DNA of 64,000 bases. Origin: Streptomyces seoulensis. Its GTDB lineage: Bacteria > Actinomycetota > Actinomycetes > Streptomycetales > Streptomycetaceae. The position numbers and the translations under genes were made by a program. Below, one piece after another: positions 38,644-47,004 of the stretch. The first letter of the stretch is position 1. Each line of letters opens with the position of its first letter. Under the pieces are notes generated by a model. That model searched no databases and was not told the DNA's origin. It was given only the letters and a program-made list of their open reading frames with translations. The stretch lies in NCBI RefSeq assembly GCF_004328625.1, contig NZ_CP032229.1, positions 4,960,001 through 5,024,000 of the forward strand, in the 5' to 3' direction.

Positions 38644-40152
38644 ATGTCCCCAGCAGCACCCGCCGGGCGCAAGCAGTACACCGGCATCGAGTCCTCCGGG
38701 ACCTTTCCGGTCGAATACCGGTTCACGCCCGCCGCCAAGGGCAATCGGCACCTCGTCGTCGTCTTCGCCAACTTCGCCGCGCCCCAGGACTACGGCTGGT
38801 CCAACGGGGTCTTCGACAAGCTGCGCGCCAACGTCCTCTGGATTCGTGACAAGTTCGACGACCACCGCAGCTACTACCTGTGCAGGGACATGGACTTCTC
38901 GCTGGAGCGGTCCGTCCTCGCGCTGATCTCCAACGTCATGCGCGCCCTCGAACTCACCCCCGACTCCGTGACTCTGTGGGGGAGTTCCAAGGGCGGCAGC
39001 GCCGCACTGCACTTCGGTCTGAAGTACGGCTTCCGCAACATCGTGGCCATCGCCCCCCAGTTCGCCATCGGCACCTACGTCCGGGACGTCCACCCCGGTG
39101 TCGCCCGGTTCATGCTCGGTGAGAGCGTGCCGGAGGAGAACGTGCGCGCCCTGGACGCGCTGATCCCCGACCTGCTGCGCGCCGGCGCGAACCACACGGC
39201 CAACATCTACGTCGTGTCCGCCGCCCAGGACGACCAGTACCCCACCCAGATCGAGCCCTACCTGGGCCTGCTCCGGAACTACGCCAACTTCAACCTGGTC
39301 TTCAGCGACTCTCCCCACATCGCTGACCACACCCAGGTCGCGGGGCGCAACGTCCCGCTCCTGATGGGCCTCGTCAACTTCCTGATCGACGGCATCGCCC
39401 CGCGCCTGGGCCTCGTGCGCAACGGTTTCGAGGAACCCGACCGCGACACCTCGGTGCTCTCCTCCTATCTCTCCGCCACCGCCATGGTGCGCGGCGCGGA
39501 GTTCCCGCCACCCGTCGTGCTCGCCCCCTCCCCGGACGAGCAACTGCACCAGGAAGCCGTCCACTTCAGTGGTCACGCCCCCGGTGCGGCACGGGTGAGC
39601 GTCTGGGAGCACGGCAAGTACATCGGCCAGTGCGACGTCGGGCCCGACGGAAGCTGGTCCTGGGAACTGGGACGTGCCTGGAGCCTGGGCAAGCACCCGG
39701 TGAAGCTCTACGCGGTCGACGCCTACGGCTACCAGTCGAAGCGGATCGAGCTGACGTTCACCGCGGTCGGCGGCCCCGCCGCTGCGCGTCCCGCCCAGCC
39801 TGCGGCGGCGAGCGGACCCCCACTGGCGACGACAGGACCGGGGGCGGCCGCGCCGATGGTGCTTGAGCCCATCGCACACGAGCAGGTCATGGACGCCCAG
39901 GTGGTCTTCACCGGCCTGGCGACCGGTGCGGCGCGCGTCGGGTTCCGTCTGAACGGCATGCCGCTGGGCGTCACGGAGGTGGCCCAGGACGGTGGCTGGA
40001 CCTGGGACGCGGGCTGGGCGTGGGACGCGGGCACCCATGTCGTCGATGTCGTCGCCATGAACCAGGCCGGCGTCGAGTCCCCGGCGACCACGGTCCCCTT
40101 CACCGTCATGCCCGTCCCGGCCCCCGCCGCCTACTACGGCGGGACCTACTGA
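38644..40152 (+). CDS. Asp2-like alpha/beta-hydrolase with Ig-like repeats
   Basis: A 502-residue protein. Residues 1-255 form the hydrolase domain: YTGIESSGTFPVEYRFTPAA, ANVLWIRDKFDDHRSYYLCR, the nucleophile elbow WGSSKGGSAAL with Ser115, an acidic residue in SAAQDDQYPTQ, and His225/His229 in SDSPHIADHTQ. This is a plausible Ser-Asp-His triad. Asp2 relatives are O-acetyltransferases of exported glycoproteins; a role in acylating an envelope polymer here is inference from the nearby polymerase and LCP ligase. Two Ig-like modules follow (ARVSVWEHGKYIGQCDVGPD; ARVGFRLNGMPLGVTEVAQD). No signal peptide. It forms an operon with the degenerate paralogue upstream and ends at a bidirectional hairpin. 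Confidence 0.75.
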   Translation: MSPAAPAGRKQYTGIESSGTFPVEYRFTPAAKGNRHLVVVFANFAAPQDYGWSNGVFDKLRANVLWIRDKFDDHRSYYLCRDMDFSLERSVLALISNVMRALELTPDSVTLWGSSKGGSAALHFGLKYGFRNIVAIAPQFAIGTYVRDVHPGVARFMLGESVPEENVRALDALIPDLLRAGANHTANIYVVSAAQDDQYPTQIEPYLGLLRNYANFNLVFSDSPHIADHTQVAGRNVPLLMGLVNFLIDGIAPRLGLVRNGFEEPDRDTSVLSSYLSATAMVRGAEFPPPVVLAPSPDEQLHQEAVHFSGHAPGAARVSVWEHGKYIGQCDVGPDGSWSWELGRAWSLGKHPVKLYAVDAYGYQSKRIELTFTAVGGPAAARPAQPAAASGPPLATTGPGAAAPMVLEPIAHEQVMDAQVVFTGLATGAARVGFRLNGMPLGVTEVAQDGGWTWDAGWAWDAGTHVVDVVAMNQAGVESPATTVPFTVMPVPAPAAYYGGTY

Positions 40153-40190
40153 CCCCCTGCGCGCGAAGGGGCAGGAAGGCGGCACGCGAA

Positions 40191-40222
40191 GAGGGCCCCC
40201 GCGCCATGGCGCCGGGGCCCTC
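40191..40222. terminator. Bidirectional terminator between Asp2-like gene and fadB
   Basis: GAGGGCCCC...GCGCC pairs with GGCGC...GGGGCCCTC across the loop at 40206-40207, with one bulged C; it lies between two converging stops (40152 and 40244). Confidence 0.7.
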
Positions 40223-40243
40223 CTGTCGTACCGCGCAAGGGTG

Positions 40244-42373
40244 TTACGCGGGCACGCTCGCCACGCCCTGCTCCAGGAACGGCTTGCCGTTCACCCGCTC
40301 GGAGACGCCCTCACGGTCCAGGTACGGCGTGATGCCGCCCAGGTGGAAGGGCCAGCCGGCGCCGGTGATGAGGCAGAGGTCGATGTCCTGGGCCTCGGCG
40401 ACGACGCCCTCGTCCAGCATGAGGCCGATCTCCTGGGCCACGGCGTCCAGGACGCGTTCGCGGACCTGCTCCTCGGTCAGGACGGAGTCGCCCTGCTTGA
40501 GCAGCGCGGCGACCTCGGGGTCCAGCTCCGGCTTGCCGCTGTCGTAGACGTAGAAGCCGCGCTTGCCGGCCTCGACGACCGCCTTCAGGTTCGGGGAGAC
40601 CGTGAAGCGGTCCGGGAAGGCCCGGTTGAGGGTCTCCGAGACGTGCAGGCCGATCGCCGGGCCGACCAGCTCCAGCAGCACCAGCGGGGACATCGGCAGG
40701 CCGAGCGGCTCGATGGCCTTCTCCGCGACCTCGACCGGGGTGCCCTCGTCGATGACGTTCTGGATCTCGCCCATGAAGCGGGTCAGGATGCGGTTGACGA
40801 CGAACGCCGGGGCGTCCTTCACCAGCACCGCGGTCTTCTTCAGCTTCTTGGCCACGCCGAACGCCGTCGCCAGCGAGGCGTCGTCGGTCTGCTCGCCGCG
40901 CACGATCTCCAGCAGCGGCAGGATCGCGACCGGGTTGAAGAAGTGGAAGCCGACGACCCGCTCGGGGTGCTTCAGCTTGGACGCCATCTCCGACACCGAC
41001 AGCGAGGAGGTGTTGGTGGCGAGGATCGCGTGCGCCGGGGCGACCGCCTCGACCTCCGCGAACACCTTCTGCTTGACGCCCATCTCCTCGAAGACGGCCT
41101 CGATGACGAAGTCGGCGTCCGCGAAGCCCTCGGCCTTGTCCAGGACACCGGTGACCAGCGCCTTGAGGCGGTTGGCCTTGTCCTGGTTGATCCGGCCCTT
41201 GCCGAGCAGCTTGTCGATCTCGGCGTGGACGTAGCCCACACCCTTGTCGACGCGCTCCTGGTCGATGTCGGTCAGCACGACCGGCACCTCAAGGCGGCGC
41301 AGGAAGAGCAGCGCGAGCTGGGAGGCCATCAGACCGGCGCCGACGACGCCGACCTTGGTGACCGGACGCGCCAGCGACTTGTCGGGGGCGCCCGCGGGAC
41401 GCTTGCCGCGCTTCTGCACCAGGTTGAACGCGTAGATGCCGGACCGCAGTTCGCCGCCCATGATCAGGTCGGCGAGCGCCTGGTCCTCGGCGTCGAAGCC
41501 CTTCTGCAGGTCGCCGTCCTTGGCGCCCTCGATGATCTCCAGCGCGCGGTAGGCGGCCGGGGCCGCGCCGTGCACCTTGGAGTCCGCGACGAAGCGGCCC
41601 TTCGCGACGGCCTGGTCCCACGCCTCGCCCCGGTCGATCGCCGGACGCTCGACGGTGACGTCGCCCTTGAGGACCTGAGCGGTCCACAGCAGCGACTGCT
41701 CCAGGAAGTCGGCACCCTCGAACAGCGCGTCGGCGATGCCGAGTTCGAAGACCTGCTTGCCCTTGAGCTGGCGGTTCTGGTTGAGGCTGTTCTCGATGAT
41801 GACCTGGACGGCCTTCTCGGCGCCGATCAGGTTCGGCAGCAGGGCGCAGCCGCCCCAGCCGGGCACCAGGCCGAGGAAGACCTCGGGCAGCGAGAACGCC
41901 GGGATCGCCTTGGAGACGGTCCGGTAGGAGCAGTGCAGGCCGACCTCGACGCCGCCGCCCATCGCCGCGCCGTTGTAGTAGGCGAAGGTCGGGACCGCGA
42001 GGCCGGAGAGGCGCTTGAAGACCTCGTGGCCGCCCTTGCCGATGGCGAGCGCGTCCTCGTGCCGCTTCAGCAGCTCGACGCCCTTGAGGTCGGCGCCGAC
42101 CGCGAAGATGAACGGTTTGCCGGTGATGCCGACACCGACGATGTCACCGGCGGCGGCCTCCTTCTCGACCTGGTCGATCGCGGCGTTCAGGTTCGCCAGC
42201 GAGGCCGGGCCGAAGGTGGTCGGCTTGGTGTGGTCGAAGCCGTTGTCCAACGTGATCAGCGCGAACTTGCCCGCGTTGAAAGGCAGTTCGAAGTGCCGTA
42301 CGTGGGCCTGGGTGACGACCTCGCCGGGGAACAGCTCGGCGGCACCCTTCAGCAGCTCGGTGGTGTCGCTCAC
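40244..42373 (-). CDS. fadB: 3-hydroxyacyl-CoA dehydrogenase / enoyl-CoA hydratase (FadB-type multifunctional beta-oxidation protein)
   Basis: Hydrates enoyl-CoA and oxidises 3-hydroxyacyl-CoA with NAD in fatty acid beta-oxidation; cytoplasmic. 709 residues. The crotonase half (1-300) has the oxyanion stretch GAAMGGGVEVGLH and both catalytic glutamates (GGGVE and LPEVFLGLVPGWGG). The dehydrogenase half has the NAD fold VGVVGAGLMASQLALLF, catalytic His in VVGFHFFNPVAI, and ATNTSSLSVSEMA. GTG at 42373 follows GAGGGGG; its GTGA overlaps the stop of the thiolase gene, so the two subunits are translationally coupled and will form the trifunctional complex. Confidence 0.96.
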   Translation of the reverse strand: MSDTTELLKGAAELFPGEVVTQAHVRHFELPFNAGKFALITLDNGFDHTKPTTFGPASLANLNAAIDQVEKEAAAGDIVGVGITGKPFIFAVGADLKGVELLKRHEDALAIGKGGHEVFKRLSGLAVPTFAYYNGAAMGGGVEVGLHCSYRTVSKAIPAFSLPEVFLGLVPGWGGCALLPNLIGAEKAVQVIIENSLNQNRQLKGKQVFELGIADALFEGADFLEQSLLWTAQVLKGDVTVERPAIDRGEAWDQAVAKGRFVADSKVHGAAPAAYRALEIIEGAKDGDLQKGFDAEDQALADLIMGGELRSGIYAFNLVQKRGKRPAGAPDKSLARPVTKVGVVGAGLMASQLALLFLRRLEVPVVLTDIDQERVDKGVGYVHAEIDKLLGKGRINQDKANRLKALVTGVLDKAEGFADADFVIEAVFEEMGVKQKVFAEVEAVAPAHAILATNTSSLSVSEMASKLKHPERVVGFHFFNPVAILPLLEIVRGEQTDDASLATAFGVAKKLKKTAVLVKDAPAFVVNRILTRFMGEIQNVIDEGTPVEVAEKAIEPLGLPMSPLVLLELVGPAIGLHVSETLNRAFPDRFTVSPNLKAVVEAGKRGFYVYDSGKPELDPEVAALLKQGDSVLTEEQVRERVLDAVAQEIGLMLDEGVVAEAQDIDLCLITGAGWPFHLGGITPYLDREGVSERVNGKPFLEQGVASVPA

Positions 42374-43587
42374 TTGTCCCCCTCGAAGTTCGGGTTCTCC
42401 CAGATGACCGTCGCGCCCATGCCGAAGCCGACGCACATGGTGGTCAGGCCGTAGCGGACGTCCGGGTTCTCCTCGAACTGGCGGGCGAGCTGGGTCATCA
42501 GCCGCACACCGGAGGAGGCCAGCGGGTGGCCGAACGCGATCGCGCCGCCGTACTGGTTGACGCGGTTGTCGTCGTCGGCGATGCCGTAGTGCTCCAGGAA
42601 CGCGAGGACCTGGACGGCGAACGCCTCGTTGATCTCGAACAGGCCGATGTCGGAGATCGACAGGCCGGCCTTGGCGAGGGCCTTCTCGGTGGCCGGGATC
42701 GGGCCGTAGCCCATCACCTCGGGCTCGACGCCGGCGAAGGCGTAGGAGACCAGGCGCATCTTGACCGGCAGGCCGTTCTCGCGCGCGAACTCCTCGGACG
42801 CGATGAGGGAGGCGGTGGCGCCGTCGTTCAGACCGGCCGCGTTGCCCGCGGTGACCCGGCCGTGCACGCGGAACGGCGTCTTGAGGCCGCTCAGGTTCTC
42901 CAGCGTGGTGCCGGGGCGCATCGGCTCGTCGGCGGTGACCAGGCCCCAGCCCGTCTCACCGGCCTCCTCGTTGGTGCGGCGCACCGAGATCGGCACCAGG
43001 TCCTGCTGGATCTGGCCGTTGGCGTACGCCTTGGCGGCCTTCTCCTGCGAGCGGACCGCGTACTCGTCGGCGCGCTGCTTGGTGATGGTCGGGTAGCGGT
43101 CGTGCAGGTTCTCGGCGGTCATGCCCATGAACAGCGCCGACTCGTCGACCAGCTTCTCGGAGACGAAGCGCGGGTTGGGGTCCACGCCCTCGCCCATGGG
43201 GTGGCGGCCCATGTGCTCGACACCGCCCGCGATGGCGATGTCGTACGCGCCGAAGGCGACCGAGCCGGAGACGGCGGTCACGGCGGTCAGCGCGCCCGCG
43301 CACATGCGGTCGATGGAGTAGCCGGGCACCGACTGCGGCAGGCCCGCGAGGATGCCCGCGGTACGGCCGAGGGTCAGGCCCTGGTCACCGATCTGGGTGG
43401 TCGCGGCGATGGCGACCTCGTCGATCTTCTTCGGGTCCAGACCGGGGTTGCGGCGCAGCAGCTCCCGGATCGCCTTCACGACGAGGTCGTCGGCGCGAGT
43501 CTCGTGATAGATGCCCTTCGGGCCCGCCTTGCCGAACGGGGTGCGGACGCCGTCGACGAAGACGACGTCCCTGACGGTACGAGGCAC
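42370..43587 (-). CDS. fadA: Acetyl-CoA acyltransferase (3-ketoacyl-CoA thiolase)
   Basis: Cleaves 3-ketoacyl-CoA to acetyl-CoA and a shortened acyl-CoA, the last step of beta-oxidation. 405 residues, normal length. The nucleophile Cys is in YSIDRMCAGALTA; the second half has NVNEAF-type motif as FEINEAFAVQVL, the catalytic His in GGAIAFGHPLASSG, and the second Cys in TTMCVGFGMG. ATG at 43587 follows GGAGGAGAG. It is the first gene of the fadAB operon. Two inverted repeats in the 60 bp upstream suggest regulation by a TetR-type fatty-acid repressor. Confidence 0.97.
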   Translation of the reverse strand: MPRTVRDVVFVDGVRTPFGKAGPKGIYHETRADDLVVKAIRELLRRNPGLDPKKIDEVAIAATTQIGDQGLTLGRTAGILAGLPQSVPGYSIDRMCAGALTAVTAVSGSVAFGAYDIAIAGGVEHMGRHPMGEGVDPNPRFVSEKLVDESALFMGMTAENLHDRYPTITKQRADEYAVRSQEKAAKAYANGQIQQDLVPISVRRTNEEAGETGWGLVTADEPMRPGTTLENLSGLKTPFRVHGRVTAGNAAGLNDGATASLIASEEFARENGLPVKMRLVSYAFAGVEPEVMGYGPIPATEKALAKAGLSISDIGLFEINEAFAVQVLAFLEHYGIADDDNRVNQYGGAIAFGHPLASSGVRLMTQLARQFEENPDVRYGLTTMCVGFGMGATVIWENPNFEGDK

Positions 43588-43615
43588 GATGGCTCTCCTC
43601 CAGGGTGCGGGACGC

Positions 43616-43650
43616 TGAGCGCTTGCTCAACCCCATGCTACTTATGAGTA
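43616..43650 (-). promoter_or_regulatory. Two inverted repeats in the fadAB promoter region
   Basis: TGAGC-GCTT-GCTCA occupies 43616-43629 and, read on the minus strand, TACT-CATA-AGTA occupies 43639-43650. Both are the size and symmetry of TetR-family operators; they lie 29 and 52 bp upstream of the fadA start. The second also overlaps a possible -10 (TAAGTA). The regulator is not in the window. Confidence 0.5.
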
Positions 43651-43747
43651 ACGTAGCTGCACAGTCCCACCCCGGCTAGCGGTGAACGTCACACCGTGAC
43701 CCCGCCCGACCGGACGGATTGTGGCCTGAAATCGACTGCTCCGGGTC

Positions 43748-45034
43748 CTATTCGGGAGCGGCCGTCAGCACCGCGACCAGTACCGGGGTCACCTGCTCCA
43801 CCTGCCAGGCCCGCGCGCCGTGGCCGGTGAGCGCGGCGGCGACGGTCCGCTCGTCGGCCGGCACCGGGGGCTCCCAGCAGATCCGGCGCACGGTGTCGGG
43901 GGAGATCAGGTTCTCCTGCGGCATCTCCAGCCGCTCGGCCAGCGCCGACACCCCGGCACGGGCGGCCGACAGCCGGGCCGCGGCCACCGGGTCCTTGTCC
44001 GACCAGGCGCGCGGCGGCGGCGGACCGGTCAGCTGCTGGCCCTGCTGCGGCAGCGCGGACTCCGGCAGCGCCTTGGCCCGGTCGACGGCGGCCTGCCACT
44101 GTTCGAGCTGACGGCGGCCCACACGATGGCCGAAACCGTTCAGCGCGGCCAGCGCGTGCACATTGGCCGGCACCGCGAGCGCGGCCTCCACGATCGCCGC
44201 GTCACCGAGCACCTTGCCGGGCGAGACGTCCCGGCGCCGCGCGATCCGGTCCCGCGTCTCCCACAGCTCCTTGACCACGGCGAGCTGCCGCCGCCTGCGC
44301 ACCTTGTGCATCCCGGAGGTGCGGCGCCAGGGGTCCTTGCGGGGCTCGGCGGGCGGGGCCGCCGCGATGGCGGCGAACTCCTCCAGCGCCCACTCCAGCT
44401 TGCCCTGCCGCTCGAGCTCCTTCTCCAGGGCGTCGCGCAGGTCGACCAGCAGCTCCACGTCGAGCGCCGCGTAGCGCAGCCAGGGCTCGGGCAGCGGGCG
44501 GGTCGACCAGTCGACGGCGGAGTGGCCCTTCTCCAGCACGAAGCCGAGCACGTTCTCCACCATCGCGCCGAGTCCGACGCGGGGGAATCCGGCGAGCCGC
44601 CCGGCCAGCTCGGTGTCGAACAGGCTGGTGGGCACCATGCCTATCTCGCGCAGGCACGGAAGGTCCTGGGTGGCGGCGTGCAGCACCCATTCGACGCCGG
44701 ACAGCGCCTCGCCCAGGCCGGAGAGGTCGGGGCAGGCGACGGGGTCGATCAGCGCGGAGCCCGCGCCCTCGCGGCGCAGCTGCACCAGGTAGGCCCGCTG
44801 GCCGTACCGGTAGCCGGACGCGCGCTCGGCGTCCACGGCCACCGGGCCGGTGCCGGCCGCGAACGCGGCGACGACCTCGGCGAGCGCGGCGGCGTCCGCG
44901 ACGACCGGCGGAATCCCCTCGCGGGGTTCGAGCAGGGGGGTGGGCGCCGCCGCCTCAGCAGGCCCCGCGTCGGGGGGCGTGCCCCCGTTGATGCGCCGGG
45001 AACTGTCTGCTGCGGTCTCTTGGGCGTCCGTCAC
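43748..45034 (-). CDS. rnd: Ribonuclease D-like 3'-5' exonuclease with HRDC domain
   Basis: A DEDD-family 3'-5' exoribonuclease for tRNA or small RNA 3'-end processing. 428 residues. Exonuclease motifs: GPVAVDAERASGYRYGQRAY (Asp and Glu), HAATQDLPCLREIG (Asp), and WLRYAALDVELL (Tyr-x3-Asp). An HRDC domain follows at about 240-310 (ETRDRIARRRDVSPGKVLGD), then a C-terminal all-helical part. The start is taken as GTG 45034 (MTDAQETAADSS); no ribosome site is evident, so the message may be leaderless. It is a stand-alone gene, downstream of the orphan response regulator in the same direction but separated by a long palindrome. Confidence 0.92.
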   Translation of the reverse strand: MTDAQETAADSSRRINGGTPPDAGPAEAAAPTPLLEPREGIPPVVADAAALAEVVAAFAAGTGPVAVDAERASGYRYGQRAYLVQLRREGAGSALIDPVACPDLSGLGEALSGVEWVLHAATQDLPCLREIGMVPTSLFDTELAGRLAGFPRVGLGAMVENVLGFVLEKGHSAVDWSTRPLPEPWLRYAALDVELLVDLRDALEKELERQGKLEWALEEFAAIAAAPPAEPRKDPWRRTSGMHKVRRRRQLAVVKELWETRDRIARRRDVSPGKVLGDAAIVEAALAVPANVHALAALNGFGHRVGRRQLEQWQAAVDRAKALPESALPQQGQQLTGPPPPRAWSDKDPVAAARLSAARAGVSALAERLEMPQENLISPDTVRRICWEPPVPADERTVAAALTGHGARAWQVEQVTPVLVAVLTAAPE

Positions 45035-45164
45035 ATGCCAAGGGTATCCGCATGCCCGCGCCGCTGGCCTGCACGTTCGACCGACATCCCCGCTGACCGG
45101 CCAAAACGCGCCGCGCGCGGGCGTACACCGCCCGCCGTACGGCGCACACCACCCCGCGCGCACG

Positions 45165-45204
45165 CCGGTGCCCGCCGACGGAACGTTCCGCCGACGGGCA
45201 CCGG
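45165..45204 (-). terminator. 40-base near-perfect inverted repeat between the response regulator and RNase D
   Basis: Arms CCGGTGCCCG (45165-45174) and CGGGCACCGG (45195-45204) enclose a second palindrome CGGAACGTTCCG (45179-45190); only two bases on each arm fail to pair. It lies 48 bp after the response-regulator stop and 131 bp before the RNase D start. Most likely a terminator, though the GGAACGTTCC core could also bind a protein. Confidence 0.6.
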
Positions 45205-45251
45205 GGGTCAGGAGGGCGTGGGGTGGGGGGCGGAAAAGGGCGAAAAGGGGG

Positions 45252-45917
45252 CTAGTGGATGATCCCGGTGCGCAGGGCCACCGCGACCATGCCGGCGCGG
45301 TCGCCCGTGCCGAGCTTGCGCGCGATGCGGGCCAGGTGGCTCTTGACGGTCAGCGCGGACAGGCCCATGGAGACGCCGATCGCCTTGTTCGACTGGCCCT
45401 CCGCGACGAGGCGGAGCACCTCGACCTCACGGCCGGACAGTTCGCGGTAGCCGCCGGGGTGGCTGGGGGCGCCCGGCGGACGCCGGTGCCCCATTCTGGC
45501 CGCGGCGGAGCCGATGGGGGCGGCGCCGGGGCGGGTGGGCAGGCCGATGTTGGTACGGGTGCCGGTGACGACGTAGCCCTTCACGCCCCCGGCGAGGGCG
45601 TTGCGGACGGCGCCGATGTCGTCGGCGGCGGACAGGGCGAGGCCGTTGGGCCAGCCCGCGGCGCGGGTCTCGGACAGCAGGGTGAGCCCGGAGCCGTCGG
45701 GCAGGTGGACGTCTGCGACACAGATGTCGCGGGGGTTGCCGATGCGGGGACGAGCCTCCGCGACGGACGAGGCCTCGATCACGTCGCGCACACCGAGGGC
45801 CCACAGATGGCGGGTGACGGTGGAACGGACGCGGGGGTCGGCCACGACCACCATGGCGGTCGGCTTGTTCGGGCGGTAGGCGACCAGGCTTGCGGGCTGC
45901 TCGAGGAGAACGGACAC
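45252..45917 (-). CDS. Orphan LuxR-family response regulator
   Basis: A 221-residue NarL/FixJ-type DNA-binding regulator with no histidine kinase beside it. Residues about 20-125 are the receiver domain with the phospho-acceptor Asp in ICVADVHLPDGSG and the conserved Lys in GGVKGYVVTG, although the usual acidic pair at the start is reduced (MVVVADPRVRST). A glycine/proline-rich linker leads to the helix-turn-helix at about 155-215 (RELSGREVEVLRLVAEGQSN, SALTVKSHLARIARKLG). GTG at 45917 follows AGGAGG with a four-base spacing. This gene is conserved between RNase D and DUF3000 in Streptomyces. Its targets are unknown. Confidence 0.9.
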   Translation of the reverse strand: MSVLLEQPASLVAYRPNKPTAMVVVADPRVRSTVTRHLWALGVRDVIEASSVAEARPRIGNPRDICVADVHLPDGSGLTLLSETRAAGWPNGLALSAADDIGAVRNALAGGVKGYVVTGTRTNIGLPTRPGAAPIGSAAARMGHRRPPGAPSHPGGYRELSGREVEVLRLVAEGQSNKAIGVSMGLSALTVKSHLARIARKLGTGDRAGMVAVALRTGIIH

Positions 45918-46172
45918 CAGGCCTCCTGGGTGGGGGGACGGGGCCGGCTTGTGGGGAAGAAGCCGGGAGGAACCGTGCTTTCAAGGTCACAGTCGTCTTC
46001 GGCAGCAAACCCGTCCGCCTTTAGAGAATGATCACGATCTAGTGAGTCACAATCTGTGCAATTCGGACACGCGATCGATCATCCGAAGATCGAATCGGCT
46101 TCAGGGTGAGGCGATTCGAGTACGGAAAGTGGCCGTATCGACAAAGTGATGGTTCGGGAAGTGATCACAAAG
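45918..46172. other. AT-richer intergenic region, no gene seen
   Basis: About 250 bp between the response-regulator start and the DUF3000 terminator. The part from 46000 to 46165 is markedly less GC-rich than the rest of the window and contains several GATC-type motifs (GATCACGATC, CGATCGATC, GTGATCAC). It must hold the response-regulator promoter; no coding frame with convincing codon use is visible. Confidence 0.5.
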
Positions 46173-46202
46173 CAGCGCCCCGCCGATCTTGGCGGGGCGC
46201 TG
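46173..46202 (-). terminator. Terminator after the DUF3000 gene
   Basis: CAGCGCCCCGCC and GGCGGGGCGCTG form a perfect 12-bp stem with a six-base loop; on the minus strand it is followed by CTTTGTG. Confidence 0.8.
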
Positions 46203-46225
46203 AGCGGATGATCGGCCCGGAAGGG

Positions 46226-46906
46226 CTAGCGGGACTGCGGACCCCTGCGCTGCGGCAGGGTCACCACCGAGCCGTCGCCCGGCGCGGCCGGGGGCAGCCC
46301 GCCGACCTGGGCCAGCAGATCGCACCACGAGGCGAGGTGCGCGGCGGTGTCCGGAACGCCGCCCAGCCCTTCGAGCGGCGTCCAGGAGGCGCGGATCTCG
46401 ATCTGTGAGGCGGCCGGCCGCTCCGACAGCCCGCCGAAGTAGTGGGAGCCGGCCCGGGTGACGGTGCCGCTCGGCTCGCCGTAGGTCAGCCCGCGCGACT
46501 GGAGCGCGCCGGTCAGCCAGGACCAGCACACCTCCGGCAGCAGCGGGTCGGCCGCCATCTCGGGCTCCAGCTCCGCCCGTACCAGCGTCACCAGGCGGAA
46601 GGTGCCGTGCCAGGCGTCGTGCCCGGCCGGGTCGTGCAGCAGCACCAGCCGGCCGTCGGCCAGCTCCTGCTCGCCGTCGAGCACGACGGCCTCCAGCGCG
46701 TACGCGTACGGCGCCAGCCGCTGCGGGGCGGGTGTCGGCTCCACCTCCACCTGCGGCCGCAGCCGCGCGTTCCGCAGCGCCTCCACCGCGCTGCCGAAGG
46801 CAGGGGGGACCTCTGGCACCCCGGCTCCTCTCTCCTTCGCCTGCGTGTCCTTCACGTCGTCCATTCCGCCGGTGCCGTCCGACGATCGTCCCTGAGCCGC
46901 AGCCAT
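46226..46906 (-). CDS. DUF3000 domain-containing protein
   Basis: A 226-residue soluble protein of the actinobacterial DUF3000 family, function unknown. The conserved core runs from FGSAVEALRNARLRPQVEVE through RLVLLHDPAGHDAWHGTFRL to SWTPLEGLGGVPDTAAHLASW, with three conserved tryptophans. ATG at 46906 gives the longest plausible protein; MDDVKD at 46864 is an alternative, and neither has a strong ribosome site. It is divergent from hemE with 98 bp between the starts, and this DUF3000-hemE arrangement is widely conserved in Streptomyces, so a link to haem or iron is possible but unproven. Confidence 0.9.
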   Translation of the reverse strand: MAAAQGRSSDGTGGMDDVKDTQAKERGAGVPEVPPAFGSAVEALRNARLRPQVEVEPTPAPQRLAPYAYALEAVVLDGEQELADGRLVLLHDPAGHDAWHGTFRLVTLVRAELEPEMAADPLLPEVCWSWLTGALQSRGLTYGEPSGTVTRAGSHYFGGLSERPAASQIEIRASWTPLEGLGGVPDTAAHLASWCDLLAQVGGLPPAAPGDGSVVTLPQRRGPQSR

Positions 46907-47004
46907 GCGGGGAAGAGTAAGGGGAAGCGGGCCTTCGTGCAGGGCATGACACCCCCCGAGGGCGGCGGCACTTCTGTCATCCGGACCGTGCGAGACTTGC
47001 CGAC

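Noticed and set aside
40241..42454. A 737-codon plus-strand frame opposite fadB
   Set aside because: Mirror image of fadB codon bias, rich in Asp/Leu/Val/Arg without motifs.
46000..46165. AT-rich segment with GATC repeats considered as an attachment site, origin or foreign DNA
   Set aside because: Too short, no DnaA boxes, direct repeats or integrase nearby; it fits a promoter region.
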